DNA of 64,000 nucleotides from Kosakonia sp. BYX6. Its GTDB lineage: Bacteria > Pseudomonadota > Gammaproteobacteria > Enterobacterales > Enterobacteriaceae. The stretch lies in the NCBI RefSeq assembly GCF_038449125.1, contig NZ_CP151800.1, forward strand, positions 1,770,406 through 1,834,405, in the 5' to 3' direction. Position 1 is the stretch's first letter. The number at the start of each line of letters is the position of its first letter. Positions 17,640-32,883 of the stretch are shown here, piece after piece. The position numbers and the translations under genes are program-made. The notes beneath the pieces are model-generated. The model had not been told where the DNA came from, did not search any database, and worked only from the letters and a program-made list of their open reading frames with translations.

Positions 17640-18716
17640 GTGAAAATTCTTGTTACAGGCGGCGCCGGTTTTATCGGTTCTGCGGTTATCCGACATATCA
17701 TTCAACATACCCGCGACGCCGTGGTAAACGTTGATAAATTAACCTATGCCGGCAATCTGGAGTCTCTCGCTGAGGTTTCAGAGAGCGACCGTTATGCTTT
17801 TGAGCATGCCGATATCTGTGATGCCGTCCAAATGGCGCGTATTTTCGCTGAACATAAACCGGATGCTGTCATGCATCTTGCCGCAGAGAGCCATGTTGAT
17901 CGTTCTATCTCTGGTCCGGCGGCCTTTATTGAAACCAATATCGTCGGTACTTACGTCTTACTTGAAGCGGCTCGCAATTACTGGTTAACCTTGCGCGATG
18001 AGTCGAAAAAAGCTTTTCGTTTTCACCATATTTCGACGGATGAAGTCTACGGCGATTTGCCGCATCCGGACGAACATCCCCAGGTGCTGCCACTGTTTAC
18101 TGAAACAACGGCTTACGCGCCAAGCAGTCCATACTCCGCATCGAAAGCGTCCAGCGATCACCTTGTTCGCGCCTGGCTGCGAACATACGGTCTGCCAACC
18201 ATCGTGACCAATTGCTCCAACAATTACGGCCCTTATCATTTCCCGGAAAAACTAATCCCGCTGATTATTCTCAATGCGCTTGAAGGCAAGGCGTTGCCGG
18301 TTTATGGCAAAGGCGATCAAATACGCGATTGGCTTTATGTCGAAGATCACGCCCGCGCGCTGTACACCGTGGTGACAGAAGGCGTGGCTGGTGAGACCTA
18401 CAACATTGGCGGCTATAACGAAAAACAGAACCTTGATGTTGTGTACACCATCTGCGATCTGCTTGATGAAATGGTGCCGAAAGCTGTTTCCTACCGCGCC
18501 CAAATTACGTTTGTCGCCGATCGCCCCGGACACGACAGGCGCTATGCGATTGACGCCAGCAAAATCGGCCGGGAACTGGGCTGGAAGCCGCAAGAAACAT
18601 TCGAATCCGGCATCCGTAAAACCGTGCAGTGGTTTCTGGATAACGCTCGCTGGGTCGAAAATGTAAAAAGTGGCGCGTATAAAACCTGGATTGAAGAGAA
18701 TTACGAGAAACGCTGA
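17640..18716 (+). CDS. rmlB: dTDP-glucose 4,6-dehydratase RmlB
   Basis: This protein of 358 residues is the second enzyme of dTDP-L-rhamnose synthesis. It starts [16 protein letters not shown], has STDEVYGDL with the active-site Asp/Glu region, and [10 protein letters not shown] as YxxxK. GTG 17640 gives the standard N-terminus directly before the Rossmann motif; the frame continues upstream without conserved sequence. The 255-base leader after the wbuC terminator holds a possible -10 (TATAAT at 17546-17551) but no convincing -35 and no JUMPstart/ops element. The stop overlaps rmlD by one base. Confidence 0.95.
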   Translation: MKILVTGGAGFIGSAVIRHIIQHTRDAVVNVDKLTYAGNLESLAEVSESDRYAFEHADICDAVQMARIFAEHKPDAVMHLAAESHVDRSISGPAAFIETNIVGTYVLLEAARNYWLTLRDESKKAFRFHHISTDEVYGDLPHPDEHPQVLPLFTETTAYAPSSPYSASKASSDHLVRAWLRTYGLPTIVTNCSNNYGPYHFPEKLIPLIILNALEGKALPVYGKGDQIRDWLYVEDHARALYTVVTEGVAGETYNIGGYNEKQNLDVVYTICDLLDEMVPKAVSYRAQITFVADRPGHDRRYAIDASKIGRELGWKPQETFESGIRKTVQWFLDNARWVENVKSGAYKTWIEENYEKR

Positions 18717-19618
18717 TGAACATTCTGTTATTCGGTAAGACAGGTCAGGTTGGTTGGGAGCTACAACGCTCTCTGGCTCCGCTGGGCAATCTGATCGCCG
18801 TCGATGTCCACTCCACCGATTACTGTGGTGATTTCAGTCATCCTGAGGGTGTGGCAGAGACCGTACGCCGTGTACGCCCGGACGTGATCGTCAACGCGGC
18901 TGCCCACACGGCTGTCGATAAGGCCGAATCTGAACGTGAGTTTGCGCAATTACTTAATGCGACCAGTGTCGAAGCGATTGCGAGGGAAGCTGCCGCGCTG
19001 AACACATGGGTTGTCCACTATTCAACAGACTATGTTTTTCCTGGAACTGGCGATCGCCCCTGGCGGGAAAGCGATGAAACCGGGCCGTTAAACATCTATG
19101 GCGAAACTAAACTGGCCGGCGAAAGAACCCTTCAGCAGCATTGCCCGAAGCATCTGATCTTCCGTACCAGTTGGGTCTACGCAGGCAAAGGGAATAACTT
19201 TGCAAAGACGATGCTTCGGCTGGCGCAGGAGCGGGCTGAACTTTCTGTTATTAATGATCAGGTGGGTGCTCCGACGGGCGCTGAATTACTGGCTGATTGC
19301 ACGGCTCATGCCATCCGACTTGCGCTGCAAAAACCGGAGGTGGCGGGGTTGTATCATCTGGTGGCTGCGGGAACTACAACCTGGTATGACTACGCTGCGT
19401 TGGTGTTTGCCGAAGCGGAAAAAGCCGGTATATCGTTGGCCATTAAGTCGTTAAATGCTGTTGCCACGCATAATTATCCCACTCCGGCCCGACGTCCGCT
19501 GAATTCAACGCTGGATACAACGAAATTCCGGACGACATTCGATCTGGTTCTGCCGCAGTGGGAAACAGGTGTGAAACGTATGCTCAATGAGTGGCTTAGT
19601 GCCACGACTGCCAAATAA
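18716..19618 (+). CDS. rmlD: dTDP-4-dehydrorhamnose reductase RmlD
   Basis: This 300-residue SDR starts [20 protein letters not shown], contains STDYVFPG with the catalytic Thr, and YGETKLAGE as YxxxK. It carries out the last step, reducing dTDP-4-keto-L-rhamnose to dTDP-L-rhamnose. It overlaps rmlB by one base, and rmlA begins 47 bases after it. Length and motifs match enterobacterial RmlD closely. Confidence 0.95.
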   Translation: MNILLFGKTGQVGWELQRSLAPLGNLIAVDVHSTDYCGDFSHPEGVAETVRRVRPDVIVNAAAHTAVDKAESEREFAQLLNATSVEAIAREAAALNTWVVHYSTDYVFPGTGDRPWRESDETGPLNIYGETKLAGERTLQQHCPKHLIFRTSWVYAGKGNNFAKTMLRLAQERAELSVINDQVGAPTGAELLADCTAHAIRLALQKPEVAGLYHLVAAGTTTWYDYAALVFAEAEKAGISLAIKSLNAVATHNYPTPARRPLNSTLDTTKFRTTFDLVLPQWETGVKRMLNEWLSATTAK

Positions 19619-19665
19619 AAAATTGCTAAAGCCAGAATGCTGCGCCTTCTGCATGCGGAGAACAA

Positions 19666-20547
19666 ATGACAACACGTAAAGGTATTATTCTTGCGGGCGG
19701 ATCCGGGACCCGTCTTTATCCCGTGACGATGGCGGTGAGCAAGCAATTGTTGCCGATCTACGACAAACCGATGATCTACTATCCGCTCTCAGTACTGATG
19801 CTTGCGGGTATCCGTGACATCCTGATTATTAGCACACCGCAGGATACGCCGCGTTTTGAACAACTCCTGGGCGACGGTAGCCAGTGGGGGTTGAACCTGC
19901 ACTACAAAGTTCAGCAAAGCCCGGATGGGCTGGCACAGGCGTTCATTATTGGCGAAGAGTTTATTGGCAACGACAGTTGTGCCCTGGTATTGGGCGACAA
20001 TATTTTTTACGGCCACGATCTGCCGAGACAGTTGGAACAAGCAATCCATCAGGAGAGCGGTGCGACCGTCTTTGCCTACCATGTAAACGACCCAGAACGC
20101 TATGGTGTCGTGGAGTTTGACAGCAACGGCACGGCAATCTCCCTTGAAGAAAAACCGCGTGAACCGAAAAGTAATTATGCGGTTACCGGGCTCTACTTCT
20201 ATGATAACCGTGTTGTCGGGATGGCAAAAAGCCTCAAGCCCTCTGCACGCGGTGAGCTGGAAATTACCGATATCAACAGCCTCTATTTGCAGAAGGGAGA
20301 GCTCTCTGTCGCCATGATGGGCCGTGGTTATGCCTGGCTTGATACCGGCACGCACCAGAGCATGATCGAAGCCAGCAACTTTATTGCCACCATTGAACAG
20401 CGTCAGGGGTTAAAAGTCTCTTGCCCGGAAGAAATTGCCTATCGTAAAGGTTTCATTGACGCAAAACAGATCCGAAGACTCGCCGAACCGCTGTCGAAAA
20501 ACGCGTACGGTCAGTACCTGCTTAAGATGATAAAAGACGCGCAGTAA
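19666..20547 (+). CDS. rmlA: Glucose-1-phosphate thymidylyltransferase RmlA
   Basis: This protein of 293 residues has the nucleotidyltransferase signature [20 protein letters not shown] (opening with LAGGSGTRL), then [12 protein letters not shown] and [20 protein letters not shown], all typical of RmlA. It makes dTDP-glucose from glucose-1-phosphate and dTTP and is normally feedback-inhibited by dTDP-rhamnose. The stop overlaps rmlC by one base (TAATG). Confidence 0.95.
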   Translation: MTTRKGIILAGGSGTRLYPVTMAVSKQLLPIYDKPMIYYPLSVLMLAGIRDILIISTPQDTPRFEQLLGDGSQWGLNLHYKVQQSPDGLAQAFIIGEEFIGNDSCALVLGDNIFYGHDLPRQLEQAIHQESGATVFAYHVNDPERYGVVEFDSNGTAISLEEKPREPKSNYAVTGLYFYDNRVVGMAKSLKPSARGELEITDINSLYLQKGELSVAMMGRGYAWLDTGTHQSMIEASNFIATIEQRQGLKVSCPEEIAYRKGFIDAKQIRRLAEPLSKNAYGQYLLKMIKDAQ

Positions 20548-21110
20548 TGAACATTATCAAAACTGATATTGCCGATGTATTACTCTTTGAACCCAAGGTT
20601 TTTAGCGATGATCGCGGCTTTTTCTTCGAAAGTTTTAATCGAAAATTATTCGAAGATGTGACTGGTGTGACCGGTGAGTTTGTTCAGGACAATCATTCAA
20701 AGTCCAAAAAAAATGTGCTAAGAGGGCTGCATCTTCAGCAGGAACCTTTCGCGCAGGGCAAATTAGTTCGATGTGTTCAGGGGAGCGTGTTTGATGTCGC
20801 GGTCGATCTTCGACCCGGATCCGCGTCCTTTGGTCAATGGGTTGGTTCTGAACTCACTGCCGAAAATAAACACCAGTTATGGATTCCAAAAGGCTTCGCG
20901 CATGGGTTCTATGTGTTGAGCGACTCAGCCGAGGTGATTTATAAATGTGTGGGTTATTATGCCCCGCAATCAGAACTGTCTCTGCGCTGGGATGATAAAG
21001 ATGTGGATATTGCATGGCCGATTCCGGCCGCACAAGTCCCGCTTCTTTCCGCCAAAGACGCCAACGCTCTCGGTCTTAAAGATATTATTAAAAATCAACT
21101 CATTAAGTAA
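20547..21110 (+). CDS. rmlC: dTDP-4-dehydrorhamnose 3,5-epimerase RmlC
   Basis: This 187-residue cupin-type epimerase has DDRGFFFESFN, QDNHSKSKKNVLRGLH with the catalytic His, and KGFAHGFYVLSD. It acts between RmlB and RmlD. With it, the full rmlBDAC set is present in the usual order. It is the last gene before gnd; the 225-base gap includes an inverted repeat at 21144-21166 (CTGGCTTT/AAAGCCAG) without a T-tract. Confidence 0.95.
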   Translation: MNIIKTDIADVLLFEPKVFSDDRGFFFESFNRKLFEDVTGVTGEFVQDNHSKSKKNVLRGLHLQQEPFAQGKLVRCVQGSVFDVAVDLRPGSASFGQWVGSELTAENKHQLWIPKGFAHGFYVLSDSAEVIYKCVGYYAPQSELSLRWDDKDVDIAWPIPAAQVPLLSAKDANALGLKDIIKNQLIK

Positions 21111-21335
21111 TTCTAATCGCTTGAAATGTCCTTCGGCATCGCCCTGGCTTTATGTTAAAAAGCCAGCGTGCCGGGGGATAAATGCCCTGGGGGACGTGTT
21201 TATTGCGCGCACGATTCAGGCATTCATTTCCCTTAGCGCATCAAACGCTATCCTCTTTTGACTATCCTGAGTTAACATCTCTGGCACATTTCAAGCCGCG
21301 TATGCCGCGGTGACCACACCTGACAGGAGTATGTA

Positions 21336-22742
21336 ATGTCCAAGCAACAAATCGGCGTTGTTGGTATGGCGGTAATGGGGCGCAACCTGGCGCTGAACAT
21401 CGAAAGCCGTGGCTATACCGTTTCCGTCTTCAACCGCTCCCGCGAAAAAACTGAAGAAGTGATTGCCGAAAACCCGGGCAAAAAGCTGGTTCCTTACTAC
21501 ACCGTGCAAGAATTTGTCGAATCCCTGGAAACTCCGCGCCGCATTCTGCTGATGGTGAAAGCCGGCGAGGGGACTGACAAAGCAATCGAATCCCTGAAAC
21601 CATATCTGGAAAAAGGCGACATCATTATTGATGGTGGCAATACCTTCTTCCAGGACACCATCCGTCGTAACCGCGAACTTTCCGCTGAAGGCTTCAACTT
21701 TATCGGCACCGGCGTTTCCGGTGGTGAAGAAGGCGCGCTGAAAGGCCCTTCCATCATGCCTGGCGGCCAGAAAGACGCTTACGAACTGGTTGCGCCCATC
21801 CTCACTAAAATCGCTGCGGTTGCAGAAGATGGCGAACCGTGCGTGACCTATATCGGTCCGGACGGTGCGGGTCACTATGTGAAAATGGTGCACAACGGCA
21901 TCGAATACGGTGATATGCAGCTGATCGCAGAAGCCTATGCATTGCTGAAAGGCGGCCTGAACCTCTCCAACGAAGAGCTGGCGAAAACTTTCAGCGAGTG
22001 GAACGCTGGCGAGCTGAGCAGCTACCTGATCGACATCACCAAAGATATCTTCACCAAGAAAGATGAAGAGGGTAAATACCTGGTTGATGTGATCCTTGAT
22101 GAAGCGGCGAACAAAGGCACCGGTAAATGGACCAGCCAGAGCTCGCTGGATCTCGGCGAACCACTGTCGCTGATCACCGAATCCGTATTCGCACGCTATA
22201 TCTCTTCTCTGAAAGAGCAGCGCGTTGCTGCCTCGAAAGTGCTGTCTGGCCCGCAGGCGACTCTGGCTACCGACAAAGCCGAATTTATTGAGAAAGTACG
22301 CCGCGCGCTATACCTCGGTAAAATCGTTTCCTACGCGCAGGGCTTCTCTCAACTGCGTGCGGCGTCCGATGAGCACAACTGGGATCTGAACTACGGCGAA
22401 ATCGCGAAGATCTTCCGTGCGGGTTGCATTATCCGTGCGCAGTTCCTGCAGAAAATCACCGACGCGTATGCTGAAACTCCCGCTATCGCAAACTTGTTGC
22501 TGGCACCGTACTTCAAGAAAATCGCTGACGATTACCAGCAAGCGCTGCGTGACGTTGTGGCTTACGCGGTACAAAACGGTATTCCGGTGCCGACGTTCTC
22601 CGCTGCGGTGGCGTACTACGACAGCTACCGTTCTGCAGTACTGCCGGCAAACCTGATTCAGGCACAGCGTGACTATTTCGGTGCGCACACTTACAAGCGT
22701 ACTGACAAAGACGGCGTATTCCATACCGAGTGGCTGGATTAA
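21336..22742 (+). CDS. gnd: 6-phosphogluconate dehydrogenase, decarboxylating
   Basis: This protein of 468 residues has [16 protein letters not shown] (NADP-binding), [14 protein letters not shown] and a C-terminal [11 protein letters not shown], as in enterobacterial Gnd. It makes ribulose-5-phosphate in the pentose phosphate pathway. gnd is the classical right-hand boundary of enterobacterial O-antigen clusters and recombines with them. Its codon use and GC are clearly more like the chromosome core than the genes to its left. ACAGGAG upstream of ATG 21336 serves as the ribosome site, and a terminator follows. Confidence 0.97.
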   Translation: MSKQQIGVVGMAVMGRNLALNIESRGYTVSVFNRSREKTEEVIAENPGKKLVPYYTVQEFVESLETPRRILLMVKAGEGTDKAIESLKPYLEKGDIIIDGGNTFFQDTIRRNRELSAEGFNFIGTGVSGGEEGALKGPSIMPGGQKDAYELVAPILTKIAAVAEDGEPCVTYIGPDGAGHYVKMVHNGIEYGDMQLIAEAYALLKGGLNLSNEELAKTFSEWNAGELSSYLIDITKDIFTKKDEEGKYLVDVILDEAANKGTGKWTSQSSLDLGEPLSLITESVFARYISSLKEQRVAASKVLSGPQATLATDKAEFIEKVRRALYLGKIVSYAQGFSQLRAASDEHNWDLNYGEIAKIFRAGCIIRAQFLQKITDAYAETPAIANLLLAPYFKKIADDYQQALRDVVAYAVQNGIPVPTFSAAVAYYDSYRSAVLPANLIQAQRDYFGAHTYKRTDKDGVFHTEWLD

Positions 22743-22770
22743 TCTGATAATCATTCGTTTGGTTTATGCA

Positions 22771-22799
22771 AGCCCGGTTACCGTAACCGGGCTTTTTTT
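22771..22799 (+). terminator. Rho-independent terminator after gnd
   Basis: The stem AGCCCGGTTA (22771-22780) with TAACCGGGCT (22784-22793) has a three-base loop and is followed by a run of T to 22799. It lies 29 bases after the gnd stop. Confidence 0.92.
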
Positions 22800-22898
22800 G
22801 CGCTTAACCGCGATGATAGCGGGCACATTTGGCCAATTTTTAAGAAAAATGCCAGCGAAGTTCAGCAAAGACGCCGTTCTTAAGCGCAACTTGTCTTA

Positions 22899-22928
22899 TT
22901 GACACTCTCTCAACAGAAGAGGTAAAAA
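22899..22928 (+). promoter_or_regulatory. Candidate ugd promoter
   Basis: TTGACA (22899-22904) is followed after 18 bases by TAAAAA (22923-22928), about 80 bases before the ugd start. The -35 is a consensus match; the -10 is only fair. ugd in enterobacteria is under several two-component systems, but no clear binding site was recognised here. Confidence 0.35.
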
Positions 22929-23008
22929 CCCCAACAGTTATTGATATAAAGCGATGGCGGCGGAGTCGTCATCTTCGGTTTCATACACTCACAAAAGTTG
23001 CTTATCGA

Positions 23009-24175
23009 ATGAAAATAACAATCTCCGGAACAGGTTACGTTGGGCTTTCAAACGGGATTCTGATCGCGCAGAACCATGAAGTCGTGGCGCTCGATATTGT
23101 GCAATCCAAAGTTGATATGCTTAATCAAAAGATTTCTCCAATCGTTGATAAGGAAATCCAGGAGTATTTGCAGAATAAGCCGCTGAACTTTCGTGCGACA
23201 ACGGACAAGCAGGACGCCTACCGTGGTGCTGATTACGTCATCATCGCCACGCCGACTGACTATGATCCGAAAACCAACTACTTCAACACCAGCACCGTAG
23301 AAGCCGTTATTCGTGATGTTCACGAAATTAACCCGCAGGCGGTGATGATCATCAAATCCACCATTCCGGTGGGATTCACCCAGTCAATTAAAGAACGCTT
23401 TGGCATTGATAATGTCATCTTCTCACCGGAGTTTTTACGTGAAGGTAAAGCGCTTTATGACAACCTGTACCCGTCGCGTATTGTGATCGGTGAGCGCTCA
23501 GCGCGTGCAGAGCGTTTCGCGGCGCTGCTGCAAGAAGGTGCAATCAAACAAGATATTCGTGTGCTGTTTACCGACTCCACCGAAGCCGAAGCCATCAAAC
23601 TGTTCGCCAATACTTATCTGGCAATGCGCGTCGCTTACTTCAATGAACTGGACAGCTACGCTGAAAGCCTGGGGCTAAACAGCCGCCAGATTATCGAAGG
23701 CGTCTGTCTCGACCCGCGCATCGGCAATCACTATAACAACCCATCATTCGGTTACGGTGGTTACTGCCTGCCGAAAGACACCAAACAGCTGCTGGCTAAC
23801 TATCAGTCGGTACCGAACAACATTATCTCGGCGATTGTTGACGCAAACCGCACCCGCAAAGACTTTATTGCGGATTCAATTCTCGCCCGCAAACCGAAGG
23901 TCGTGGGGGTGTATCGTCTGGTGATGAAGAGCGGGTCTGATAACTTCCGCGCTTCATCGATTCAGGGGATCATGAAGCGTATTAAAGCGAAAGGCGTGCA
24001 AGTTATCGTCTATGAGCCAGTAATGCAGGAAGATGAGTTCTTCCACTCGCGCGTTGTGCGGGATCTAGAGGCGTTTAAGAAAGAAGCCGATGTCATTATT
24101 TCAAACCGCATGGCCAAAGAGCTGGCAGACGTTGAAGACAAAGTTTATACCCGCGATTTATTTAATAACGACTAA
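23009..24175 (+). CDS. ugd: UDP-glucose 6-dehydrogenase
   Basis: This protein of 388 residues starts [21 protein letters not shown], contains [17 protein letters not shown], and [15 protein letters not shown] with the catalytic Cys. It oxidises UDP-glucose to UDP-glucuronate, the precursor for colanic acid and for aminoarabinose modification of lipid A. It is preceded by the gnd terminator and followed by its own, so it is a single-gene unit. The position between gnd and wzzB is the usual enterobacterial order. Confidence 0.96.
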   Translation: MKITISGTGYVGLSNGILIAQNHEVVALDIVQSKVDMLNQKISPIVDKEIQEYLQNKPLNFRATTDKQDAYRGADYVIIATPTDYDPKTNYFNTSTVEAVIRDVHEINPQAVMIIKSTIPVGFTQSIKERFGIDNVIFSPEFLREGKALYDNLYPSRIVIGERSARAERFAALLQEGAIKQDIRVLFTDSTEAEAIKLFANTYLAMRVAYFNELDSYAESLGLNSRQIIEGVCLDPRIGNHYNNPSFGYGGYCLPKDTKQLLANYQSVPNNIISAIVDANRTRKDFIADSILARKPKVVGVYRLVMKSGSDNFRASSIQGIMKRIKAKGVQVIVYEPVMQEDEFFHSRVVRDLEAFKKEADVIISNRMAKELADVEDKVYTRDLFNND

Positions 24176-24195
24176 TCATAAATAACATTGCATGG

Positions 24196-24216
24196 CGGCC
24201 CGCACGGGCCGTTTTT
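24196..24216 (+). terminator. Rho-independent terminator after ugd
   Basis: The stem CGGCCC (24196-24201) with GGGCCG (24206-24211) has a GCAC loop and is followed by TTTTT. It lies 20 bases after the ugd stop. Confidence 0.85.
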
Positions 24217-24324
24217 ATCGGTTTTGTCTCTTATTCAATGACTGCGTTACAAAGGTCATGCATTTTTAGGTACGTGGATGGTTAAATAATGTTCGTTGAA
24301 CTTTATTTACACGTAATCCTATAG

Positions 24325-24352
24325 AAAAAAAAAAGCGAGCCGCTAAACTCGC
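24325..24352 (-). terminator. Terminator-like hairpin in the wzzB leader, read on the minus strand
   Basis: Ten A residues (24325-24334) precede GCGAG (24335-24339) and CTCGC (24348-24352). On the minus strand this is a 5-bp GC-rich stem followed by ten T. No minus-strand gene in front of it was seen (wzzB is on the plus strand), so it may block antisense transcription or structure the wzzB leader. Confidence 0.4.
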
Positions 24353-24392
24353 GCTCTATAATTCTATTTTGCGCTTCTCATTTAGGGTAGCT

Positions 24393-25376
24393 ATGACACA
24401 CGAAAAAAATAACCTGAATTTCAGGCAGAGCAATGATGCTGAACAGATTGATTTAATTGAGGTTTTGTTGCAAATCTGGCGTGCTAAATGGATCGTAGCC
24501 TTTTTTATTGCATTTACGCTCGTTATTGCTGGTGTCTATCTGACTTTCGCCAAAGAAAAATGGACCTCCGTCGCTGTGATCAGCTCACCGGATGCCGGGC
24601 AGATTGCCAACTACACCAGTGCAATGAGTGTGCTCAGCAATGACGATAATTTTGATATCGGCGATATTCAGCAACGGGTTATCGGACGTTTTAATTCTGC
24701 TTTTTCCGCCCTTGCTGAAACGCTGAGTAACCAGGCAATTCCTGAGAATTTAACAATTAATACAGCGGTGCAGGGACAACCGTTGCCACTGAAAGTCACC
24801 TACCAGGCCACTACAGCAAAAGAAGCTCAGCGCAAACTCGCAGAATATATTGAGCGAATTGATCAACTCATCGCAAAGGAACTGGTTGATGATTTAAAAA
24901 TCAACACCAAATCCCGTACCGAAAATTTAGTTGAGTCATTGTCGACGCAGGAAAAAGTGGCTCAAGAGCAAAAAGATCTGCGCATCAAACAGATTGAACA
25001 GGCGCTTGCCGTAGCGAAAGAAGCGGAAGTGCACTCTCCGCAAGTGCAGCAGACGGAAAATGTGTCGCAGGATACCCTGTTCCTGCTTGGCAGTGCGGCG
25101 CTGCAGTCGATGATCAAAAACGAATCCTCTCGCCCGCTGGTCTTCTCTGACGATTATTATAAAACCCGTCAAAATCTTCTTGATTTACAGACGATTGTCG
25201 TGCAACCGAAGAGCATCCATAGCTACCGCTATGTGATGAAGCCATCATTGCCTATCCATCGCGATAGCCCTCGCAAAGCGCTGACACTTGCACTGGCTCT
25301 CATTTTGGGGGCGATTATCGGTTCGGGTTTTGTACTGATGCGTAATGCGTTGCGAAACTACCAGCCGAAAGCATAA
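24393..25376 (+). CDS. wzzB: O-antigen chain-length determinant WzzB
   Basis: This 327-residue protein has the Wzz layout: a short cytoplasmic N-terminus (EQIDLIEVLLQIWRAKW), a first membrane segment at about residues 27-45, a long periplasmic, partly coiled-coil domain, and a second membrane segment near the C-terminus (LALALILGAIIGSGFVLM). It sets the modal length of O-antigen made by Wzy. ATG 24393 gives the expected length; the open frame extends 24 bases upstream. A leader of about 200 bases separates it from the ugd terminator. Confidence 0.94.
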   Translation: MTHEKNNLNFRQSNDAEQIDLIEVLLQIWRAKWIVAFFIAFTLVIAGVYLTFAKEKWTSVAVISSPDAGQIANYTSAMSVLSNDDNFDIGDIQQRVIGRFNSAFSALAETLSNQAIPENLTINTAVQGQPLPLKVTYQATTAKEAQRKLAEYIERIDQLIAKELVDDLKINTKSRTENLVESLSTQEKVAQEQKDLRIKQIEQALAVAKEAEVHSPQVQQTENVSQDTLFLLGSAALQSMIKNESSRPLVFSDDYYKTRQNLLDLQTIVVQPKSIHSYRYVMKPSLPIHRDSPRKALTLALALILGAIIGSGFVLMRNALRNYQPKA

Positions 25377-25390
25377 AAAGCATAAATACG

Positions 25391-25417
25391 AAAAACCGGG
25401 CAGCGCCCGGTTTTTTT
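25391..25417. terminator. Bidirectional terminator between wzzB and hisI
   Basis: The stem ACCGGGC (25395-25401) with GCCCGGT (25405-25411) is flanked by A's on the left and seven T's on the right. It can stop wzzB transcription on the plus strand and his-operon transcription on the minus strand; the two genes converge here. Confidence 0.88.
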
Positions 25418-25424
25418 ACGTCTG

Positions 25425-26029
25425 TTATTTATGCCGCTTACGAAGGTTCTCAATCACCGTCGTCAGATCCAGTTGCTGGTCCTGCAATAGCACCAGCAGG
25501 TGATACATCAGGTCAGACGCTTCATTAGTCAACTCTTCGCGGTCATTCACCGTGGCTGCCAACGCGGTTTCCACACCTTCTTCACCCACTTTCTGCGCAA
25601 TGCGTTTGGTGCCGCTGGCATACAATTTTGCGGTATAGGAGCTTGCCGGGTCCGCGGTTTTGCGCGCGGCCAGCAGTTCTTCAAGCTGATACAAGAACAG
25701 CCACTGGTGACTGGTCTCGCCAAAGCAGCTGGACGTCCCTTTATGGCAGGTTGGCCCAATCGGGTTAACCAGCACCAGCAGCGTATCGTTATCGCAATCC
25801 GGCGCAATATTCACCACATTGAGGAAGTGACCGGAGGTTTCCCCTTTAGTCCACAGGCGGCCTTTTGTGCGGGAGAAAAAGGTCACTTTGCCGCTTTCCA
25901 GCGTTTTCGCCAGCGCCTCTTTGTTCATATAACCCAGCATCAGCACTTCGCCGGAAACCGCATGTTGCACCACGGCGGGCAGCAGTCCGTCGGTTTTTTC
26001 CCAGTCCAGTTGGGCCAGTTGTTGCTCTG

Positions 26030-26036
<7 letters not shown>
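25425..26036 (-). CDS. hisI: Bifunctional phosphoribosyl-AMP cyclohydrolase / phosphoribosyl-ATP pyrophosphatase
   Basis: This protein of 203 residues fuses the cyclohydrolase (N-terminal, with CDNDTLL and CHKGTSSCF metal-binding Cys residues) to the pyrophosphatase (C-terminal about 90 residues, [10 protein letters not shown]). It carries out steps 2 and 3 of histidine synthesis. It is the last gene of the his operon and ends 8 bases before the shared terminator. Its start overlaps hisF by 7 bases. Confidence 0.97.
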
Positions 26037-31541
<5,505 letters not shown>

Positions 31542-31584
31542 AATCGTGTTCCTTCTTACCGAATGGTTTCGTCGGGGCCGGTAG

Positions 31585-31611
31585 GCCGGATAAGCGTTAG
31601 CGCCATCCGGC
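31585..31611. repeat. REP (palindromic unit) between hisG and hisD
   Basis: GCCGGAT (31585-31591) and ATCCGGC (31605-31611) flank AAGCGTTAGCGCC, the standard enterobacterial REP form. It lies in the 84-base hisG-hisD gap. REP elements in this position are known in enteric his operons and can protect upstream mRNA or reduce downstream expression. Confidence 0.85.
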
Positions 31612-31625
31612 GCAAACACGTCGCT

Positions 31626-32525
31626 TTACTCCATCATCTTCTCAATCGGCAGCACCAGGATTGAGCTCGCGCCCAGCGCTTTCAATTTTTCCATGGTTTC
31701 CCAGAACAGGGTTTCGCTGCTAACCATGTGCATCGCCACGCGCTGCTGATCGCCTGCCAGTGGCAGAATGGTTGGACGCTCCGCGCCCGGCAGCAGGGCA
31801 ATGACGTCTTCCAGACGCTCGCTCGGCGCGTGCATCATGATGTATTTCGATTCCCGCGCCTGAATCACGCCCTGAATACGGGTCAGCAGTTTGTCGATCA
31901 GTTGCTGTTTGGCGTCGGTCATTTCGCCATCGCGCTGAATCAGGCACGCTTTGGAGCGATAAATCACTTCCACTTCGCGCAGGCCGTTCGCTTCAAGGGT
32001 GGCGCCGGTGGACACCAGGTCGCAAATCGCATCCGCCAGGCCAGCACGCGGCGCGACTTCAACAGAACCATTTAGCAGACAGGATTTAAAGGCGACGCCT
32101 TTCTGATCAAGATAGCGTTTCAGCAGGTGCGGGTAAGAGGTGGCGATGCGTTTGCCGTCCAGCGCAGCCGGGCCGTCCCAGGCTTCATCGACCGGCGTTG
32201 CCAGCGACAGGCGGCAACCGCCAAAATCGAGGCGACGCAGCGTGAAGTAACGCGGGTCTTCGCCTTGGGCGCGGCGGGTCAGTAACTCTTCTTCCAGTAC
32301 GTTTTCGCCAATAATGCCCAGATCGACCACGCCATCCATCACCAGTCCCGGAATGTCGTCATCGCGTACGCGCAGAATATCAATCGGCATATTTTCCGCC
32401 AGGGCGATCAAACGCTGGGTGTGCAGGTTGATCTTAATGCCGCAGCGGGCAAGCAGTTCGCGTGAATCATCGCTCAGGCGGCCGGATTTCTGAATAGCTA
32501 TGCGTAAGCGCGAGTTGTCTAACAT
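31626..32525 (-). CDS. hisG: ATP phosphoribosyltransferase
   Basis: This protein of 299 residues is the long form of HisG, with the catalytic domains (about residues 1-220, including [13 protein letters not shown] and DLVSTGATL) and a C-terminal regulatory domain of about 75 residues that binds histidine. It carries out the first step of the pathway and is feedback-inhibited. It is the first structural gene after the hisL attenuator. Confidence 0.97.
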   Translation of the reverse strand: MLDNSRLRIAIQKSGRLSDDSRELLARCGIKINLHTQRLIALAENMPIDILRVRDDDIPGLVMDGVVDLGIIGENVLEEELLTRRAQGEDPRYFTLRRLDFGGCRLSLATPVDEAWDGPAALDGKRIATSYPHLLKRYLDQKGVAFKSCLLNGSVEVAPRAGLADAICDLVSTGATLEANGLREVEVIYRSKACLIQRDGEMTDAKQQLIDKLLTRIQGVIQARESKYIMMHAPSERLEDVIALLPGAERPTILPLAGDQQRVAMHMVSSETLFWETMEKLKALGASSILVLPIEKMME

Positions 32526-32560
32526 TCTGTTTTCCTCTTTTATCCTGCTGAATTTTGTCC

Positions 32561-32596
32561 AAAAAAAAGCCCCCGGAAGGCGATCTTCCGGGGGCT
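32561..32596 (-). terminator. his operon attenuator terminator
   Basis: A 12-bp stem, AGCCCCCGGAAG (32568-32579) with CTTCCGGGGGCT (32585-32596), is followed on the minus strand by eight T. It lies between hisL and hisG and is the terminator arm of the classical his attenuator. Confidence 0.95.
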
Positions 32597-32658
32597 CTCT
32601 CTGCGTTCATGCACCACTGGAAGATCCAAATGTCTTCCAGCACACATCGCCTGAAAGA

Positions 32659-32709
32659 CTAGTCAGGATGATGGTGATGATGGTGGTGTTTAAATTGAAC
32701 GCGGGTCAT
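32659..32709 (-). CDS. hisL: his operon leader peptide
   Basis: The minus strand encodes MTRVQFKHHHHHHHPD, 16 residues with seven consecutive His codons. Stalling at these codons when charged tRNA-His is scarce favours the antiterminator and lets transcription reach hisG. It starts at 32709 and stops at TAG 32659-32661, 62 bases before the attenuator stem. Confidence 0.96.
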   Translation of the reverse strand: MTRVQFKHHHHHHHPD

Positions 32710-32747
32710 AAAATTCTCGATGAATGCTTATTCATATGTTGGCAATT

Positions 32748-32777
32748 AACGTAAACCAGTTTGGTCGTTGAAGGCAA
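32748..32777 (-). promoter_or_regulatory. his operon promoter
   Basis: On the minus strand TTGCCT (32777-32772) and TACGTT (32753-32748) are 18 bases apart, about 40 bases before hisL. Position and sequence resemble the known Salmonella his promoter, whose -35 and -10 are also TTGC- and TAGGTT-like. Confidence 0.6.
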
Positions 32778-32883
32778 GGGCTTTTTTTTATGATTAAATC
32801 ATTTCATATTCATTCTATGAATTGTCAGTTATCCGGGGCTGGCGTAGCCTTAAACAGTCGGAGTCATATTGCAGGGGAGAGGC

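Noticed and set aside
21144-21180. A JUMPstart/ops-like stretch ahead of gnd (CTGGCTTT...AAAGCCAG and CGTGCCGG)
   Set aside because: The core GGCGGTAGCGTG is absent and the position, after the O-antigen genes, is wrong for RfaH recruitment.
32659-32709. A trinucleotide-like repeat (ATG/GTG series) on the plus strand
   Set aside because: It is the reverse complement of the His codons in hisL, not a tandem repeat of its own.
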